Assembly (NCBI RefSeq): GCF_022565915.1
Contig: NZ_JAJOYX010000001.1
Location: 124,001 to 188,000 of the forward strand
Length of the DNA stretch: 64,000 nt
From: Nesterenkonia sp. LB17
GTDB taxonomy: Bacteria; Actinomycetota; Actinomycetes; Actinomycetales; Micrococcaceae
Direction of reading: 5' to 3'
The notes beneath the pieces are model-generated. The model did no database searches. It was not told the origin of the DNA and worked only from the letters and a program-made list of their open reading frames with translations. Position 1 is the stretch's first letter. Each line of letters begins with the position of its first letter. Shown here in pieces: positions 46,079 to 54,630 of this stretch. A program made the translations under genes and the position numbers.

Positions 46079-46423
46079 GACCAGGGCCACCACGATGGAG
46101 CCGAACACCGCGCTCCAGAAGAAGTCCTCCACCACGAAGTGCACCGGGGTCCAGGAGGTCAGCCAGGCGGTGAGCACCAGCATTCCCGCATTGATGACCA
46201 CGGCGAAGAGCCCCAGCGTCAGGCAGGTGATCGGCAGCGACAGCAGCGAGATGATCGGCTTGATGACCACGTTGACCAGACCGAAGACGGCTCCCACGAA
46301 GAGGAACGCGAGGATGGTCGCCCCGGTGCCCTGTTCGGCGCCGTCCACGTAGATTCCGGGAATGAGGAAGGCCGCCGCGGCGAGGGCCAGGGCATTCAAA
46401 ATAATTGCCAGTAGGATTCTCAC
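46034..46423 (-). CDS. Phage-holin-4_2 family membrane protein
   Basis: A ~129-aa membrane protein with four helices, beginning VRILLAIILNALALAAAAFLIPGIYVDG and containing LFVGAVFGLVNVVIKPIISLLSLPIT and LTLGLFAVVINAGML, which define the holin-4_2 (YvlD-like) group. Despite the name these are chromosomal proteins of unknown role; there are no phage genes here. The start may be GTG 46423 or GTG 46456, the latter running past the hisC start. It overlaps the hydrolase gene by 45 nt at its 3' end. Confidence 0.8.
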   Translation of the reverse strand: MRILLAIILNALALAAAAFLIPGIYVDGAEQGTGATILAFLFVGAVFGLVNVVIKPIISLLSLPITCLTLGLFAVVINAGMLVLTAWLTSWTPVHFVVEDFFWSAVFGSIVVALVSALLNRFILRPLEA

Positions 46424-46424
46424 G

Positions 46425-47531
46425 ATGACTATGTTCTCACGCGCCGGGTCGATCACCCCAAGGGAAAGCGTCAGCCTTCTGCCTGCCTATGCCGCAGGCA
46501 AGCCGCCACGGGCGGCCGAAGGACTCACGCCGTACAAGCTCTCCTCCAACGAGAACCCGCTGGGGCCGGTCCCCGCGGTGGCTCACGCGATGGCCGCAGT
46601 GGACACGCTGCACCGCTACCCGCACCCCAATGCCGAGAGCCTGCGCGCCGGGCTCGCGAAGCTCCTGGACGTCCCGGTGGAAGACATCGTCGCCGGCACC
46701 GGCAGCCTGGGTGCGCTGACCCAGATCATCAACGCCTTCGCCGGCTCCAACAGCGACGGCAGCCAGGATGAGGTCATCTACGCGTGGCGCTCCTTCGAGG
46801 CCTACCCGATCGTGGTGCGCACCGCCGGCGCCAAGGACGTCACCGTTCCAGTGGCAGCAGACGGTCGCCACGACCTCGAGGCGATGCTCGCCGCGATCAC
46901 CGAGCAGACCAAGGTGCTCCTGCTGTGCACCCCGAACAATCCCACCGGCCCCGCCCTGCGGCACAGCGAGGTCGAAGCCTTCCTGGCCAAGGTGCCCAGC
47001 GACGTCGTCGTCGTGATCGACGAGGCCTACCAGGAGTTCGTCCGCACCGAGGACCCGGTGGACGCGCTCGCCCTGTACCGCAGCCACCCCAATGTGGTGG
47101 TGCTGCGGACCTTTTCCAAGGCACACGGTCTGGCCGCGCTGCGCGTGGGCTACTCCATCGCCGGCCAGGAGATCACCCGCCACCTGCGCGTCGTCGCGGC
47201 GCCCTTCAGCGTCTCCACTCTGGCCGAGGTCGCGGCACTGGCCTCGCTGGAACACCTGGAGCAGGTCCACGAGCGGGTGGACTCCCTCGTCGCCGAGCGG
47301 GACCGGGTCACCTCGGCCCTGGCCGAGGCCGGCTGGAAGATCCCCGAGGCCCAGGGCAACTTCGTCTGGCTCCCGCTGGGTGAGAAGACCGCCGCCTTCG
47401 CCGAGGCGGCCGGACTCCAGGCGCTGGCCGTCCGCGGATTCCCCGGCGAGGGCGTACGGGTCACCATCGGTGAGGTCGAAGCCAATGATCGATTCATCGA
47501 GTTGTGCCGGACCTACAGATTCGAAGCCTGA
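46425..47531 (+). CDS. hisC: Histidinol-phosphate aminotransferase
   Basis: A 368-aa class II aminotransferase catalysing step 7 of histidine synthesis, possibly also acting on aromatic keto acids. Early YKLSSNENPLGPVPAV, cofactor loop TGSLGALTQIINAF, CTPNNPTGPALR, DEAYQEFV, and the Schiff-base Lys232 in RTFSKAHGLAALRVGY are all present. ATG 46425 is 7 nt after TAGGAT (46412-46417), a leaderless-type start; longer open frame upstream is discarded. It is not in a his operon and precedes the 2-oxoacid dehydrogenase genes. Confidence 0.92.
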   Translation: MTMFSRAGSITPRESVSLLPAYAAGKPPRAAEGLTPYKLSSNENPLGPVPAVAHAMAAVDTLHRYPHPNAESLRAGLAKLLDVPVEDIVAGTGSLGALTQIINAFAGSNSDGSQDEVIYAWRSFEAYPIVVRTAGAKDVTVPVAADGRHDLEAMLAAITEQTKVLLLCTPNNPTGPALRHSEVEAFLAKVPSDVVVVIDEAYQEFVRTEDPVDALALYRSHPNVVVLRTFSKAHGLAALRVGYSIAGQEITRHLRVVAAPFSVSTLAEVAALASLEHLEQVHERVDSLVAERDRVTSALAEAGWKIPEAQGNFVWLPLGEKTAAFAEAAGLQALAVRGFPGEGVRVTIGEVEANDRFIELCRTYRFEA

Positions 47532-47609
47532 GTTGAGCTGACACAATGAACGGTGGCCGTCCTCACCTGCAGGGCGGCCATCAGCGGTGCCACCGGAGAG
47601 GATCACACT

Positions 47610-48746
47610 GTGCAGCCACAAGAGGTGCAGCCCGTACAGCTGCTCACCCCGGATGGAAAGCTCGCTGAGAACGAGGTCTACGGCCCGTTCATCGCCGAGC
47701 TGAGCGCGGAGAAGCTGCGCGAGCTCTACCGCTACATGGCCATGGAGCGCCGGCTCGACGCCGAGGCCACCTCGCTGCAGCGCCAGGGCCAGCTCGCGCT
47801 CTGGGCGCCGGCGCTGGGCCAGGAGGCCGCCCAGGTGGGCACCATCGCGGCGATCAAGTCCTCCGACATGGTGTTTCCCACCTACCGAGAACATGCCATG
47901 GCGCTCTACCGAGGCATCTCCCCAGAGGAGCTGCTGACCATGTTCCGGGCCACCCGGCACACCGGATGGGACCCGCGCGACCACAACTTCCACGTCTACA
48001 CCCTGGTGCTCGCCGCGCAGACCCTGCACGCCGCCGGCTGGGCCATGGGGATCAACCAGGACCTGCGGATGGGCAGCGTGCCCCGTGACCGCGCCGAGGA
48101 CGAGATCGTCGTGGCCTGCATCGGCGACGGCGCCACCAGCCAGGGCGATGTCCACGAGTCCATGGTCTTCGCCTCCTCCTACGAGCTGCCGCTGCTCTAC
48201 TTCATCCAGAACAACCACTGGGCGATCTCGGTGCCCACCCGCACCCAGTCCCGCGGCCCCCTGGTCAACCGGGCGCAGGGCTACGGGTTCGAAGGCGTGC
48301 GGGTGGACGGCAACGACGTGCTCGCCAGCTACGCGGTGGCCACCAAGCTCTCCGACGAGATCCGTGCCGGCAAGGGGCCCAAGCTGATCGAATCGGTCAC
48401 CTACCGGATGGGCGCCCACACCACCGCAGATGATCCCACCAAGTACCGCAGCTCCGAAGAGGTGGAGCTCTGGGAGGGCCGCGACCCGATCCGGCGCTAC
48501 CGCTCCTGGCTGAGCTCCGCGGACCACGCCGATGAGAGCTTCTTCGCCGAGGTGGACGCCGAATACAAGGACCTCGCCGCCGATATGCGCAGGTCCGTGC
48601 TTGCCATGGAGCCCATCGACCTGGAACGGGTCTTCGACACCGTGTATTCGGAGCCGCACCGCCAGGTGGAGACCGAGAAGGCCTGGCTGAAGGACTACGA
48701 AGCAGGATTCGCGGAAGATCAGACGGAGGCGGGCACCGCACGATGA
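47610..48746 (+). CDS. 2-oxoacid dehydrogenase E1 alpha subunit
   Basis: A 378-aa thiamine-diphosphate enzyme subunit. The TPP motif is GDGATSQGDVHESMVFAS with downstream FIQNNHWAISVPT, and the phosphorylation-loop-like YRMGAHTTADDP lies at the end. The E1alpha/E1beta arrangement with a single-lipoyl E2 fits branched-chain or pyruvate dehydrogenase; branched-chain substrates are more likely since a 3-hydroxyisobutyryl-CoA hydrolase-like gene is nearby. GTG 47610 is chosen because GGAGAGG lies 8 nt ahead. ATGA overlap with E1beta. Confidence 0.88.
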   Translation: MQPQEVQPVQLLTPDGKLAENEVYGPFIAELSAEKLRELYRYMAMERRLDAEATSLQRQGQLALWAPALGQEAAQVGTIAAIKSSDMVFPTYREHAMALYRGISPEELLTMFRATRHTGWDPRDHNFHVYTLVLAAQTLHAAGWAMGINQDLRMGSVPRDRAEDEIVVACIGDGATSQGDVHESMVFASSYELPLLYFIQNNHWAISVPTRTQSRGPLVNRAQGYGFEGVRVDGNDVLASYAVATKLSDEIRAGKGPKLIESVTYRMGAHTTADDPTKYRSSEEVELWEGRDPIRRYRSWLSSADHADESFFAEVDAEYKDLAADMRRSVLAMEPIDLERVFDTVYSEPHRQVETEKAWLKDYEAGFAEDQTEAGTAR

Positions 48747-49738
48747 GCGCGATCAAAGAGATGGTCATGGCGAAGGCGATCACCGCGGCGCTGCGCGACG
48801 AACTCGCCGCAGACCAGAAGACGCTGCTGATCGGTGAGGACATCGGGGCGCTCGGCGGAGTCTTCCGCGTCACCGAGGGGCTGCAGGCCGAGTTCGGCAC
48901 CCACCGCGTGATCGACTCTCCGCTGGCCGAGTCCGGCATCGTCGGAACCTGCATCGGCATGGCCATGCGCGGCTACCGTCCGGTGGCCGAGATCCAGTTC
49001 GACGGATTCGTCTTCCCCGCGTTCAACCAGATCACCACCCAGCTGGCCAAGATGCACAACCGCACCGACGGGAACATCAAGGTGCCGGTGACGATCCGAC
49101 TGCCCTATGGCGGGCACATCGGGTCGATCGAGCACCACTCCGAATCTCCCGAGGCGCTCTTCGCGCACACCGCGGGGCTGCGCATCCTCGCGCCGTCGAA
49201 CCCGCAGGACGCCTACTGGATGACGCGCCAGGCCATCGTCAGCGATGATCCGGTCATCATCCTCGAGCCGAAGCGCCGGTACTGGCTCAAAGGGAAGGTC
49301 GACCTCGAGAACCCGGCGCCGGACGCATTCCGGGCCCAGGTGCTCCGTGCGGGCACCGACGCCACCATCGCCACCTACGGTCCGCTGGTGCCGGTGGCGC
49401 TGGCCGCGGCTGAGGCCGCCCGGGCGGAGAACCGCAGCATCGAAGTGGTGGACATCCGCTCGATCAGCCCGCTCGACGACGAGACCATCGCCCGCTCCGC
49501 CGCCAAGACCCAGCGGCTGATCGTCGCGCACGAGGCGCCGACCTTCGGCGGCATCGGCGGAGAGATCGCCGCACGCGTGGCCGAACGGGCCCACCATCGG
49601 CTGCTCTCCCCGGTGCTGCGTGTGGGTGGGTTCCACATGCCGTATCCACCGTCGGCCCAGGAGCATCGGTACCTTCCGGACATCGATCGGATGCTGGAAG
49701 CCGTGGACCGCAGCTTCAGCTACCAGAGGAGTGCCTGA
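48743..49738 (+). CDS. 2-oxoacid dehydrogenase E1 beta subunit
   Basis: A 331-aa transketolase-type partner of E1alpha. It carries the TPP pyrimidine-binding end (LIGEDIGALGGVFRVTEGL), DSPLAESGIVGTCIGMAMRG, PVTIRLPYGGHIGSIEHHSE and the C-terminal domain (EVVDIRSISPLDDETI). Translationally coupled to E1alpha and 2 nt from E2. Confidence 0.92.
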   Translation: MSAIKEMVMAKAITAALRDELAADQKTLLIGEDIGALGGVFRVTEGLQAEFGTHRVIDSPLAESGIVGTCIGMAMRGYRPVAEIQFDGFVFPAFNQITTQLAKMHNRTDGNIKVPVTIRLPYGGHIGSIEHHSESPEALFAHTAGLRILAPSNPQDAYWMTRQAIVSDDPVIILEPKRRYWLKGKVDLENPAPDAFRAQVLRAGTDATIATYGPLVPVALAAAEAARAENRSIEVVDIRSISPLDDETIARSAAKTQRLIVAHEAPTFGGIGGEIAARVAERAHHRLLSPVLRVGGFHMPYPPSAQEHRYLPDIDRMLEAVDRSFSYQRSA

Positions 49739-49740
49739 GC

Positions 49741-51276
49741 ATGGCTGAGACCTTCAACCTTCCCGACGTCGGCGAAGGACTGACCGAGGCCGAGATCGTC
49801 ACCTGGCGGACCACCGTGGGGGCGACGGTCGAGGTCAACGACATCGTGGTCGAGATCGAGACCGCCAAGTCACTGGTCGAGCTGCCGGTGCCCTACGCCG
49901 GCATCGTCACCGAGCTCCTCGCCGCCGAGGGGGAGACCCTAGAGGTCGGGGCCCCGCTGATCCGGATCGCCGCCGAGGGGGAGGAGGTGCCCGATCCAGG
50001 TTCGGCGCCGGAGGCCGCCTCTGAGCCCGCTGAGCAGCAGAGCCCCGAGCAGCCCGCCGCCGAGGAGAAGCCAGGCCGCTCGCGCTCGGCGCGCGCGAAG
50101 AAGGCCGCAGCCCAGAAGCGTGAAGGCTCCGAACGGGGTGATTCCGAACGTGGGAACTCCCAGCGGGACGGCTCTGCGCGAGACGAGCAGAAGACCCCCA
50201 CGCAGAATGAGGCCCTGGTCGGCTCAGGTCCCAAGGCGGACTCCGCCTCGAGGCGCGTCCGGACCCGTTCCACGGCACCGGACCTGGTCGACCTGGAGGG
50301 CCTCGAGATCGCCGCCCCCGCCTCGGCGTCGGGCACCTACACCGACATCGCCGACATCGTCGCCCGGGCCAGCCCTCCGGTGCGGGCCCTGGCCAAGCGC
50401 CTCGGTGTGGCCGTCTGGGAGCTCGTAGGCTCTGGCCGCAACGGGCAGATCACGCGCGATGATGTGGAGCGACAGGCTCAGCAGAAGCGCGAACAGCGCG
50501 CCTCCGGCCAGATGCCGGCGCCCGGGGCTCCGGCTCCGGGGCGCCGCAAGACCACTCCGGCCGAGGAGGGCCTGCTCTTCGAGGGGCCGCGCGAGGAGAA
50601 CATCCAGGTCCGTGGAGTGCGCAAGGCGACTGCGCGCAACGTGACTGCCTCGGCGACCACCGTGCCGCATGTCTCGGTGTTCAAGGAGGTCGACGTCACG
50701 CGCACCATGGAGCTGCGTCAGGCGTTGAAGAAGGACCCCTCCTATGCGGGGCTGAGCGTCTCACCGATGCTCTTCGCCGCCAAGGCCATCATCTGGGCGG
50801 TGCGGCGCAATCCGCAGGTCAACGCCACATGGCATGACACGCACTACACCTTGAAGAACTACCTGAACCTCGGGGTCGCGGCCGCGACCCCGCGCGGACT
50901 GGTGGTTCCGGTCATCCATGAGGCCCATGCCTTCAACACCCGTGGTCTGGCCGCGGCGCTGACCCAGCTGGCCATCGACGCGCGCGAGGGCAGGACCACG
51001 CCGGGGGAGATGCAGGGCGGCACCGTCTCGATCACCAACATCGGCACCCTGGGACTCGACAGCGGAACTCCGATCCTGCCTCCGGGGCAGGCCTCGATCG
51101 TGGCGCTGGGCGCAGTGCGGAAGAAGCCCTGGGTCGTGGAGGGACAGATCGTGCCGCGCGATGTCATGGTGATCGGCGGGTCCTTCGATCATCGGCTGAT
51201 CGACGGGGATCTCGCCGGGCGGTTCATCTCCGACGTCGCGGCGGTCATGGAGCAGCCGGGCCTGCTGATCGACTAG
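49741..51276 (+). CDS. 2-oxoacid dehydrogenase E2, dihydrolipoyl acyltransferase
   Basis: A 511-aa E2 core protein. One lipoyl domain with the lipoylated Lys43 in ETAKSLVELP, then an Ala/Pro/Glu and Ser/Arg/Asp-rich linker with short repeats (GDSERGNSQRDGSARDE), a peripheral-subunit-binding domain (RALAKRLGVAVWELVGSGRN), and the catalytic domain with His484 in FDHRLIDGDLAG. Transfers the acyl group to CoA. No E3 gene is adjacent, so lipoamide dehydrogenase must be encoded elsewhere. Ends the three-gene operon. Confidence 0.93.
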   Translation: MAETFNLPDVGEGLTEAEIVTWRTTVGATVEVNDIVVEIETAKSLVELPVPYAGIVTELLAAEGETLEVGAPLIRIAAEGEEVPDPGSAPEAASEPAEQQSPEQPAAEEKPGRSRSARAKKAAAQKREGSERGDSERGNSQRDGSARDEQKTPTQNEALVGSGPKADSASRRVRTRSTAPDLVDLEGLEIAAPASASGTYTDIADIVARASPPVRALAKRLGVAVWELVGSGRNGQITRDDVERQAQQKREQRASGQMPAPGAPAPGRRKTTPAEEGLLFEGPREENIQVRGVRKATARNVTASATTVPHVSVFKEVDVTRTMELRQALKKDPSYAGLSVSPMLFAAKAIIWAVRRNPQVNATWHDTHYTLKNYLNLGVAAATPRGLVVPVIHEAHAFNTRGLAAALTQLAIDAREGRTTPGEMQGGTVSITNIGTLGLDSGTPILPPGQASIVALGAVRKKPWVVEGQIVPRDVMVIGGSFDHRLIDGDLAGRFISDVAAVMEQPGLLID

Positions 51277-51332
51277 CGGCGCAGTCGGGCGGGGCCCGCA
51301 GGACGGTTCGGCCCTGCAGATCGGTCGGGCGC

Positions 51333-52043
51333 TCAGCGCTCGATCTCGTTGATCTGCAGCGGCTCCCGGTCCGCCGGGAGCCCGAGCAGCTCGGCCAGCG
51401 GCTGGCCGTCCACGGTGACCTCGCTGTCGGTGGCCCCGGTCGCGACACGGGCGGTGGTCTCGATCTGGGTCAGGATCTGCCAGGACTCGCATTCCCCCGT
51501 GGTGACCGGTTCGCCGCTCAGGGCGACGCGCACCATGTCCTGTTCAACCTCCACCGAGTCCACGCTGAGCTCTTCGGAGGCGGCGAGCGGGTTGGAGAAT
51601 GCCGGCGAGCCATGGGAGAAGAGCTCGTCGTCGATCAGAAACTCCAGGGCGGCCACAGCTGGGTCCTCGGTCACCGTCGGCACGGACCGGATCACCGAGA
51701 CGGTGTCGTCACAGCCGAAGGCGGCAGTCCGGGCGATCTCGATCTCCTGGGCCTGCTCGCCGTCGGGAGTCTCCTCCACCGGGCTGCCTGGTGCCTGCTC
51801 GTCCTCCAGGGTTCCCTCCCCGCTCAGCGGAGCCGCCTGGGCCTGCCCGTCAGGGCTCACCATGGCCAGCGGAAGCCGCACCGTGTCGTCGGCTTCGACC
51901 TCGGGCTGCGGGATCGTGTTGCTCGGCACCTCCTGCTCCTCCGGCTCCGGATCCGAGGAGCCGCAGCCGGCGAGCAGCACTGCGAGCCCGATGGAGCCCG
52001 CACTGACGAGCACGCGAGCGCGGGGCTGGTGGGTCGGAGTCAT
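51333..52043 (-). CDS. GerMN-domain lipoprotein
   Basis: A 236-aa lipoprotein with lipobox LLAGC (Cys27) and an acidic Pro/Glu-rich linker. The second half is a GerMN domain: DPAVAALEFLIDDELFSHG, DSVEVEQDMVRVALSGEPV, CESWQILTQIETTARV. GerMN domains occur in spore germination proteins and in many non-spore-forming actinobacterial lipoproteins whose function is unknown. Convergent with the E2 gene. Confidence 0.82.
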   Translation of the reverse strand: MTPTHQPRARVLVSAGSIGLAVLLAGCGSSDPEPEEQEVPSNTIPQPEVEADDTVRLPLAMVSPDGQAQAAPLSGEGTLEDEQAPGSPVEETPDGEQAQEIEIARTAAFGCDDTVSVIRSVPTVTEDPAVAALEFLIDDELFSHGSPAFSNPLAASEELSVDSVEVEQDMVRVALSGEPVTTGECESWQILTQIETTARVATGATDSEVTVDGQPLAELLGLPADREPLQINEIER

Positions 52044-52156
52044 GGCACCAGGATAGGAGCTGCTCCCGCGCAGACCGAATCCGCGGCCGTCTGAGGAGCG
52101 CCGGGAATGCTCGGCGGTGACCGCAGAGTCGGGGGACGAGGGCTCCGGGGGCCCTC

Positions 52157-52198
52157 GCGGGCAGAAGGCGCTGTGCCGGGGGGCGGCCTTCTGCCCGC
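52157..52198. other. 13-bp perfect hairpin
   Basis: Arms GCGGGCAGAAGGC and GCCTTCTGCCCGC around a 16-nt loop. It is upstream of the GerMN gene (minus) and far upstream of the CitE-like gene (plus), so it does not end either. It could belong to a small RNA or act as an insulator. Confidence 0.6.
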
Positions 52199-52347
52199 TG
52201 AATGGGATGAGGAAACCGGGTGCAGACGGGGGCGCTTGTCATGCACCCAGCCAGCAGTTCCTCCCCACAGGGCGACGACGGCCAGGAGAAACGGGGGCAT
52301 CCTGAGACCGCGTCCGGAATTGACGTCCAAGCAAGGTGTTTCAAACT

Positions 52348-52367
52348 TGAAGTTCAACCGAACTTCA
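52348..52367. promoter_or_regulatory. 8-bp inverted repeat, possible operator
   Basis: TGAAGTTCAACCGAACTTCA, perfect arms TGAAGTTC/GAACTTCA with a 4-nt spacer, overlapping a second small palindrome TTGAAGTTCAA at 52347-52357. About 110 bp before the CitE-like gene. No regulator gene is adjacent. Confidence 0.45.
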
Positions 52368-52474
52368 TTCTGAATCTCAGACGGTTCGATGTCAACACCT
52401 CTGGTTCAATCGTTCGCCGGTGACCCAGAGCACCTGCCGCCTGCCGGACCGGGCTTCTCCGGTAGGCTGGAGGC

Positions 52475-53320
52475 ATGCCCATCCGGAACCGTCGCGCGGC
52501 CGCGCTTCCCGCCAAACTCTCCCGCTCGTGGCTGCTGATCAACGCCGCCAAGGAGCAGGACTTCGCTCCCGGACTGGCCAGCGAGGCCGATTCTGTGATC
52601 TTCGACCTGGAGGCGTCGGTCCCCGATGACGGAAAGGTCGCCGCCCGAGAGGCGGTGTTGCGCGCGCTCAACGGCGGGATGACTGCCTGGGTCCGGGTCA
52701 GCCCCACCACCTCCGAGCACTGGGAAGACGACCTGGCGGCGCTCTCGCGGGCAGACGGGCTGCGCGGAGTGATGCTGGCTGAGACCGAGCATCCCGAGCA
52801 GGTCACCTACACCGCGATGCGCCTGCGCGCTGGAACCCCGGTCATCGCACTTGTGGAGTCCGCGCTCGGCGTGGAGAACGCCACCCAGATCGCGTCGGCC
52901 CCGGGCACCTTCCGGCTGGCCTTCGGCACCAATGACTTCCGCAAGGATGTTGGCGTCTCCGCCGATCCGATGGCGCTGGCCTATGCAAGGGCGCGCCTGG
53001 TCATCGCCTCTCGCGTGGGTGGTCTCCCCGGGGCCATCGACGGCCCGACGGCGCCGGATGCGGACCCGCAGCAGACGGCCGAAGCCTGCCAGGTCACTGC
53101 CAGCATGGGCATGACCGGCAAGCTCTCGCTGAACCGCGCCCAGGTCGAGCACATCAACACCGGCCTGGCGCCGTCGGAGGATGAGCTGAACTGGGCCCGC
53201 GAGCTGATCGAGGCGCACGAGGCCGGCGGCTCCATCGGCGATGGCTCCTACCTCCCGCGCCTGGCGCGGGCGCAGAAGATCGCCTCCCTGGCGGACTCCT
53301 ACGGTCTCTGGAACGCCTGA
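52475..53320 (+). CDS. HpcH/HpaI aldolase / CitE-like lyase
   Basis: A 281-aa TIM-barrel lyase of the CitE-like group. Visible blocks are RSWLLINAAKEQDF, SVIFDLEASVPDDGK (metal/substrate acid), VALVESALGVENA-type TPVIALVESALGVENA, LAFGTNDFRKDVG and the C-terminal swapped helix. Members cleave malyl-CoA, citramalyl-CoA or similar. It is alone rather than with citrate lyase subunits CitD/F. ATG 52475 lies 6 nt after TAGGCT (52463-52468), a leaderless-type start. Its stop codon is inside a 20-nt tandem repeat. Confidence 0.85.
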   Translation: MPIRNRRAAALPAKLSRSWLLINAAKEQDFAPGLASEADSVIFDLEASVPDDGKVAAREAVLRALNGGMTAWVRVSPTTSEHWEDDLAALSRADGLRGVMLAETEHPEQVTYTAMRLRAGTPVIALVESALGVENATQIASAPGTFRLAFGTNDFRKDVGVSADPMALAYARARLVIASRVGGLPGAIDGPTAPDADPQQTAEACQVTASMGMTGKLSLNRAQVEHINTGLAPSEDELNWARELIEAHEAGGSIGDGSYLPRLARAQKIASLADSYGLWNA

Positions 53321-53374
53321 CCTGCCTCTCCAGCGCCTGACCTGCCTCTCCAGCGCCTGACCTGCATCTCCAGC
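53315..53374. repeat. 20-nt tandem repeat, three copies, over a stop codon
   Basis: Unit GCCTGACCTGCCTCTCCAGC at 53315-53334 and 53335-53354, with one mismatch in the third copy 53355-53374. The first copy contains the CitE-like stop TGA (53318-53320). Confidence 0.92.
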
Positions 53375-53412
53375 GTCTGATCCGGCGCCGGAGGGCTTCC
53401 CCGGCGCCGCTG

Positions 53413-53442
53413 TTGGGTCAGCCGCAGGGCCCCGTGTAACCT
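53413..53442 (+). promoter_or_regulatory. Promoter for the enoyl-CoA hydratase-family gene
   Basis: TTGGGT (53413-53418), 18 bp, TAACCT (53437-53442), then 7 nt to ATG 53450, which fits a leaderless mRNA. Confidence 0.6.
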
Positions 53443-53449
53443 CTGTCAC

Positions 53450-54565
53450 ATGGGCAGGGAGACATATACCGGCGATGTGGCCTTTGAGCTGCGCGGACAC
53501 CTCGGCATCATCACGCTGAATCGACCCCATGCGGTCAATGCGCTGACCCAGCTGATGTGTGAGTGCATCCTGGTGCAGCTGCAGGACTGGGCCGTCGATG
53601 ATCGGGTGAGCCAGGTGCTCATCCGCGGCGCCGGAGACCGCGGGCTCTGTGCCGGCGGCGACGTCTCCAGCCTGTACCAGGAGATGGTCCAGCTTCAGGG
53701 GCTCGACGGCGGCGCCGTCCTCCCCGCCGGCGCCCCAGGCTACGAGGCCGAATTCACCAGCGAGACGTTCCTGGCGAATGAATATGCGCTCAACCGCACG
53801 ATCGCCGAGTATCCCAAGCCCTATGTCGCACTGATGGACGGTCTGGTCCTCGGCGGCGGCATCGGGGTCTCCGCCCACGGATCCCACCGGATCGTCACCG
53901 AGCGCACCCGAGCCGGCATGCCCGAGACCACCATCGGATTCGCTCCTGATGTCGGAGGCACCTGGCTGCTGGGGCAGGCCCCGGGTCGGCTGGGGCTGCA
54001 CGCAGGCCTCACCGGCGCTCACCTCGACGCCGCCGATGCGATCACCCTGGGCCTGGCCGACGTCGAGGTCCCAAGTGACGTCCTCGCTGAACTGACCCAG
54101 GCACTGAGCACCGAACTCGTGGCGGATGCGCTCCCGCGCTTCACGCGCACCCCGGAAGCCTCGACGTTGGCGCGTTCGCGCAGCTGGATCGACCAGGCCT
54201 ATGCCGCGCCGAATGTGGAGGCGGCGCTTCAGCGACTGGACGAGCTGGCGCTCACCGAGGAGGCCGCCGCGGCGGCCGCCGAGTCCCTCCGGAAGAAGTC
54301 TCCGGTCTCGCTGAAGGTCGCGCATCGGGCCATCCTGGCCGCCCAGGAGCTCACGCTGCCCCAGGCGCTGGAGGCGGAGTTCACCGTTGCGGTGCACATG
54401 CTTCGCTCAGCAGACTTCAGAGAAGGCATCCGCGCGCAGATCATCGACAAGGACCGGGCCCCGCAGTGGAGCCCCGGCACGCTCGAAGCCGTGGACCTCG
54501 AGCTGGTGCAGACCTACTTCACCCCTGTCCCGGGGCACCGGCTCGCCGACCGCCAGAGCCTGTGA
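53450..54565 (+). CDS. Enoyl-CoA hydratase/isomerase family, 3-hydroxyisobutyryl-CoA hydrolase-like
   Basis: A 371-aa crotonase-fold protein. It has the oxyanion segments GAGDRGLCAGGDVSSLY and LMDGLVLGGGIGVSAHGSHRI, and the longer C-terminal part typical of 3-hydroxyisobutyryl-CoA hydrolases (RKKSPVSLKVAHRAI, ADFREGIRAQIIDKDR, P-W-P ending replaced by APQWSPGTLE). That enzyme removes CoA in valine breakdown, which fits the 2-oxoacid dehydrogenase operon 2 kb upstream. Substrate is inferred from family form only. Confidence 0.88.
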   Translation: MGRETYTGDVAFELRGHLGIITLNRPHAVNALTQLMCECILVQLQDWAVDDRVSQVLIRGAGDRGLCAGGDVSSLYQEMVQLQGLDGGAVLPAGAPGYEAEFTSETFLANEYALNRTIAEYPKPYVALMDGLVLGGGIGVSAHGSHRIVTERTRAGMPETTIGFAPDVGGTWLLGQAPGRLGLHAGLTGAHLDAADAITLGLADVEVPSDVLAELTQALSTELVADALPRFTRTPEASTLARSRSWIDQAYAAPNVEAALQRLDELALTEEAAAAAAESLRKKSPVSLKVAHRAILAAQELTLPQALEAEFTVAVHMLRSADFREGIRAQIIDKDRAPQWSPGTLEAVDLELVQTYFTPVPGHRLADRQSL

Positions 54566-54630
54566 GCTGAGGCAGGCCGGCGACCCGGATCGTCGAAGGG
54601 GTGGGACCGTCGAAGGGACCAGGCTGCCGA

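Larger units (their letters stand above)
52044..52474. other. 431-nt non-coding interval with two dyads
   Basis: No convincing gene: short frames here are low-complexity. It holds a stable hairpin (52157-52198) and, in an AT-richer part at about 52310-52420, an 8-bp inverted repeat (52348-52367). It separates the GerMN gene from the CitE-like gene, whose own -10 is at 52463-52468. Confidence 0.6.

Noticed and set aside
46034-46456. Prophage remnant, because of the holin-family gene
   Set aside because: This holin-4_2 group is widespread in bacterial chromosomes, and no other phage gene is present.
46437-48659. 740-codon minus-strand frame across hisC and E1alpha
   Set aside because: Antisense of two well-supported genes on the plus strand, with low-complexity translation.
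52406-54397. 663-codon minus-strand frame
   Set aside because: Opposite to the CitE-like and hydratase-family genes; no motifs, and it would run through the triplicated 20-mer.
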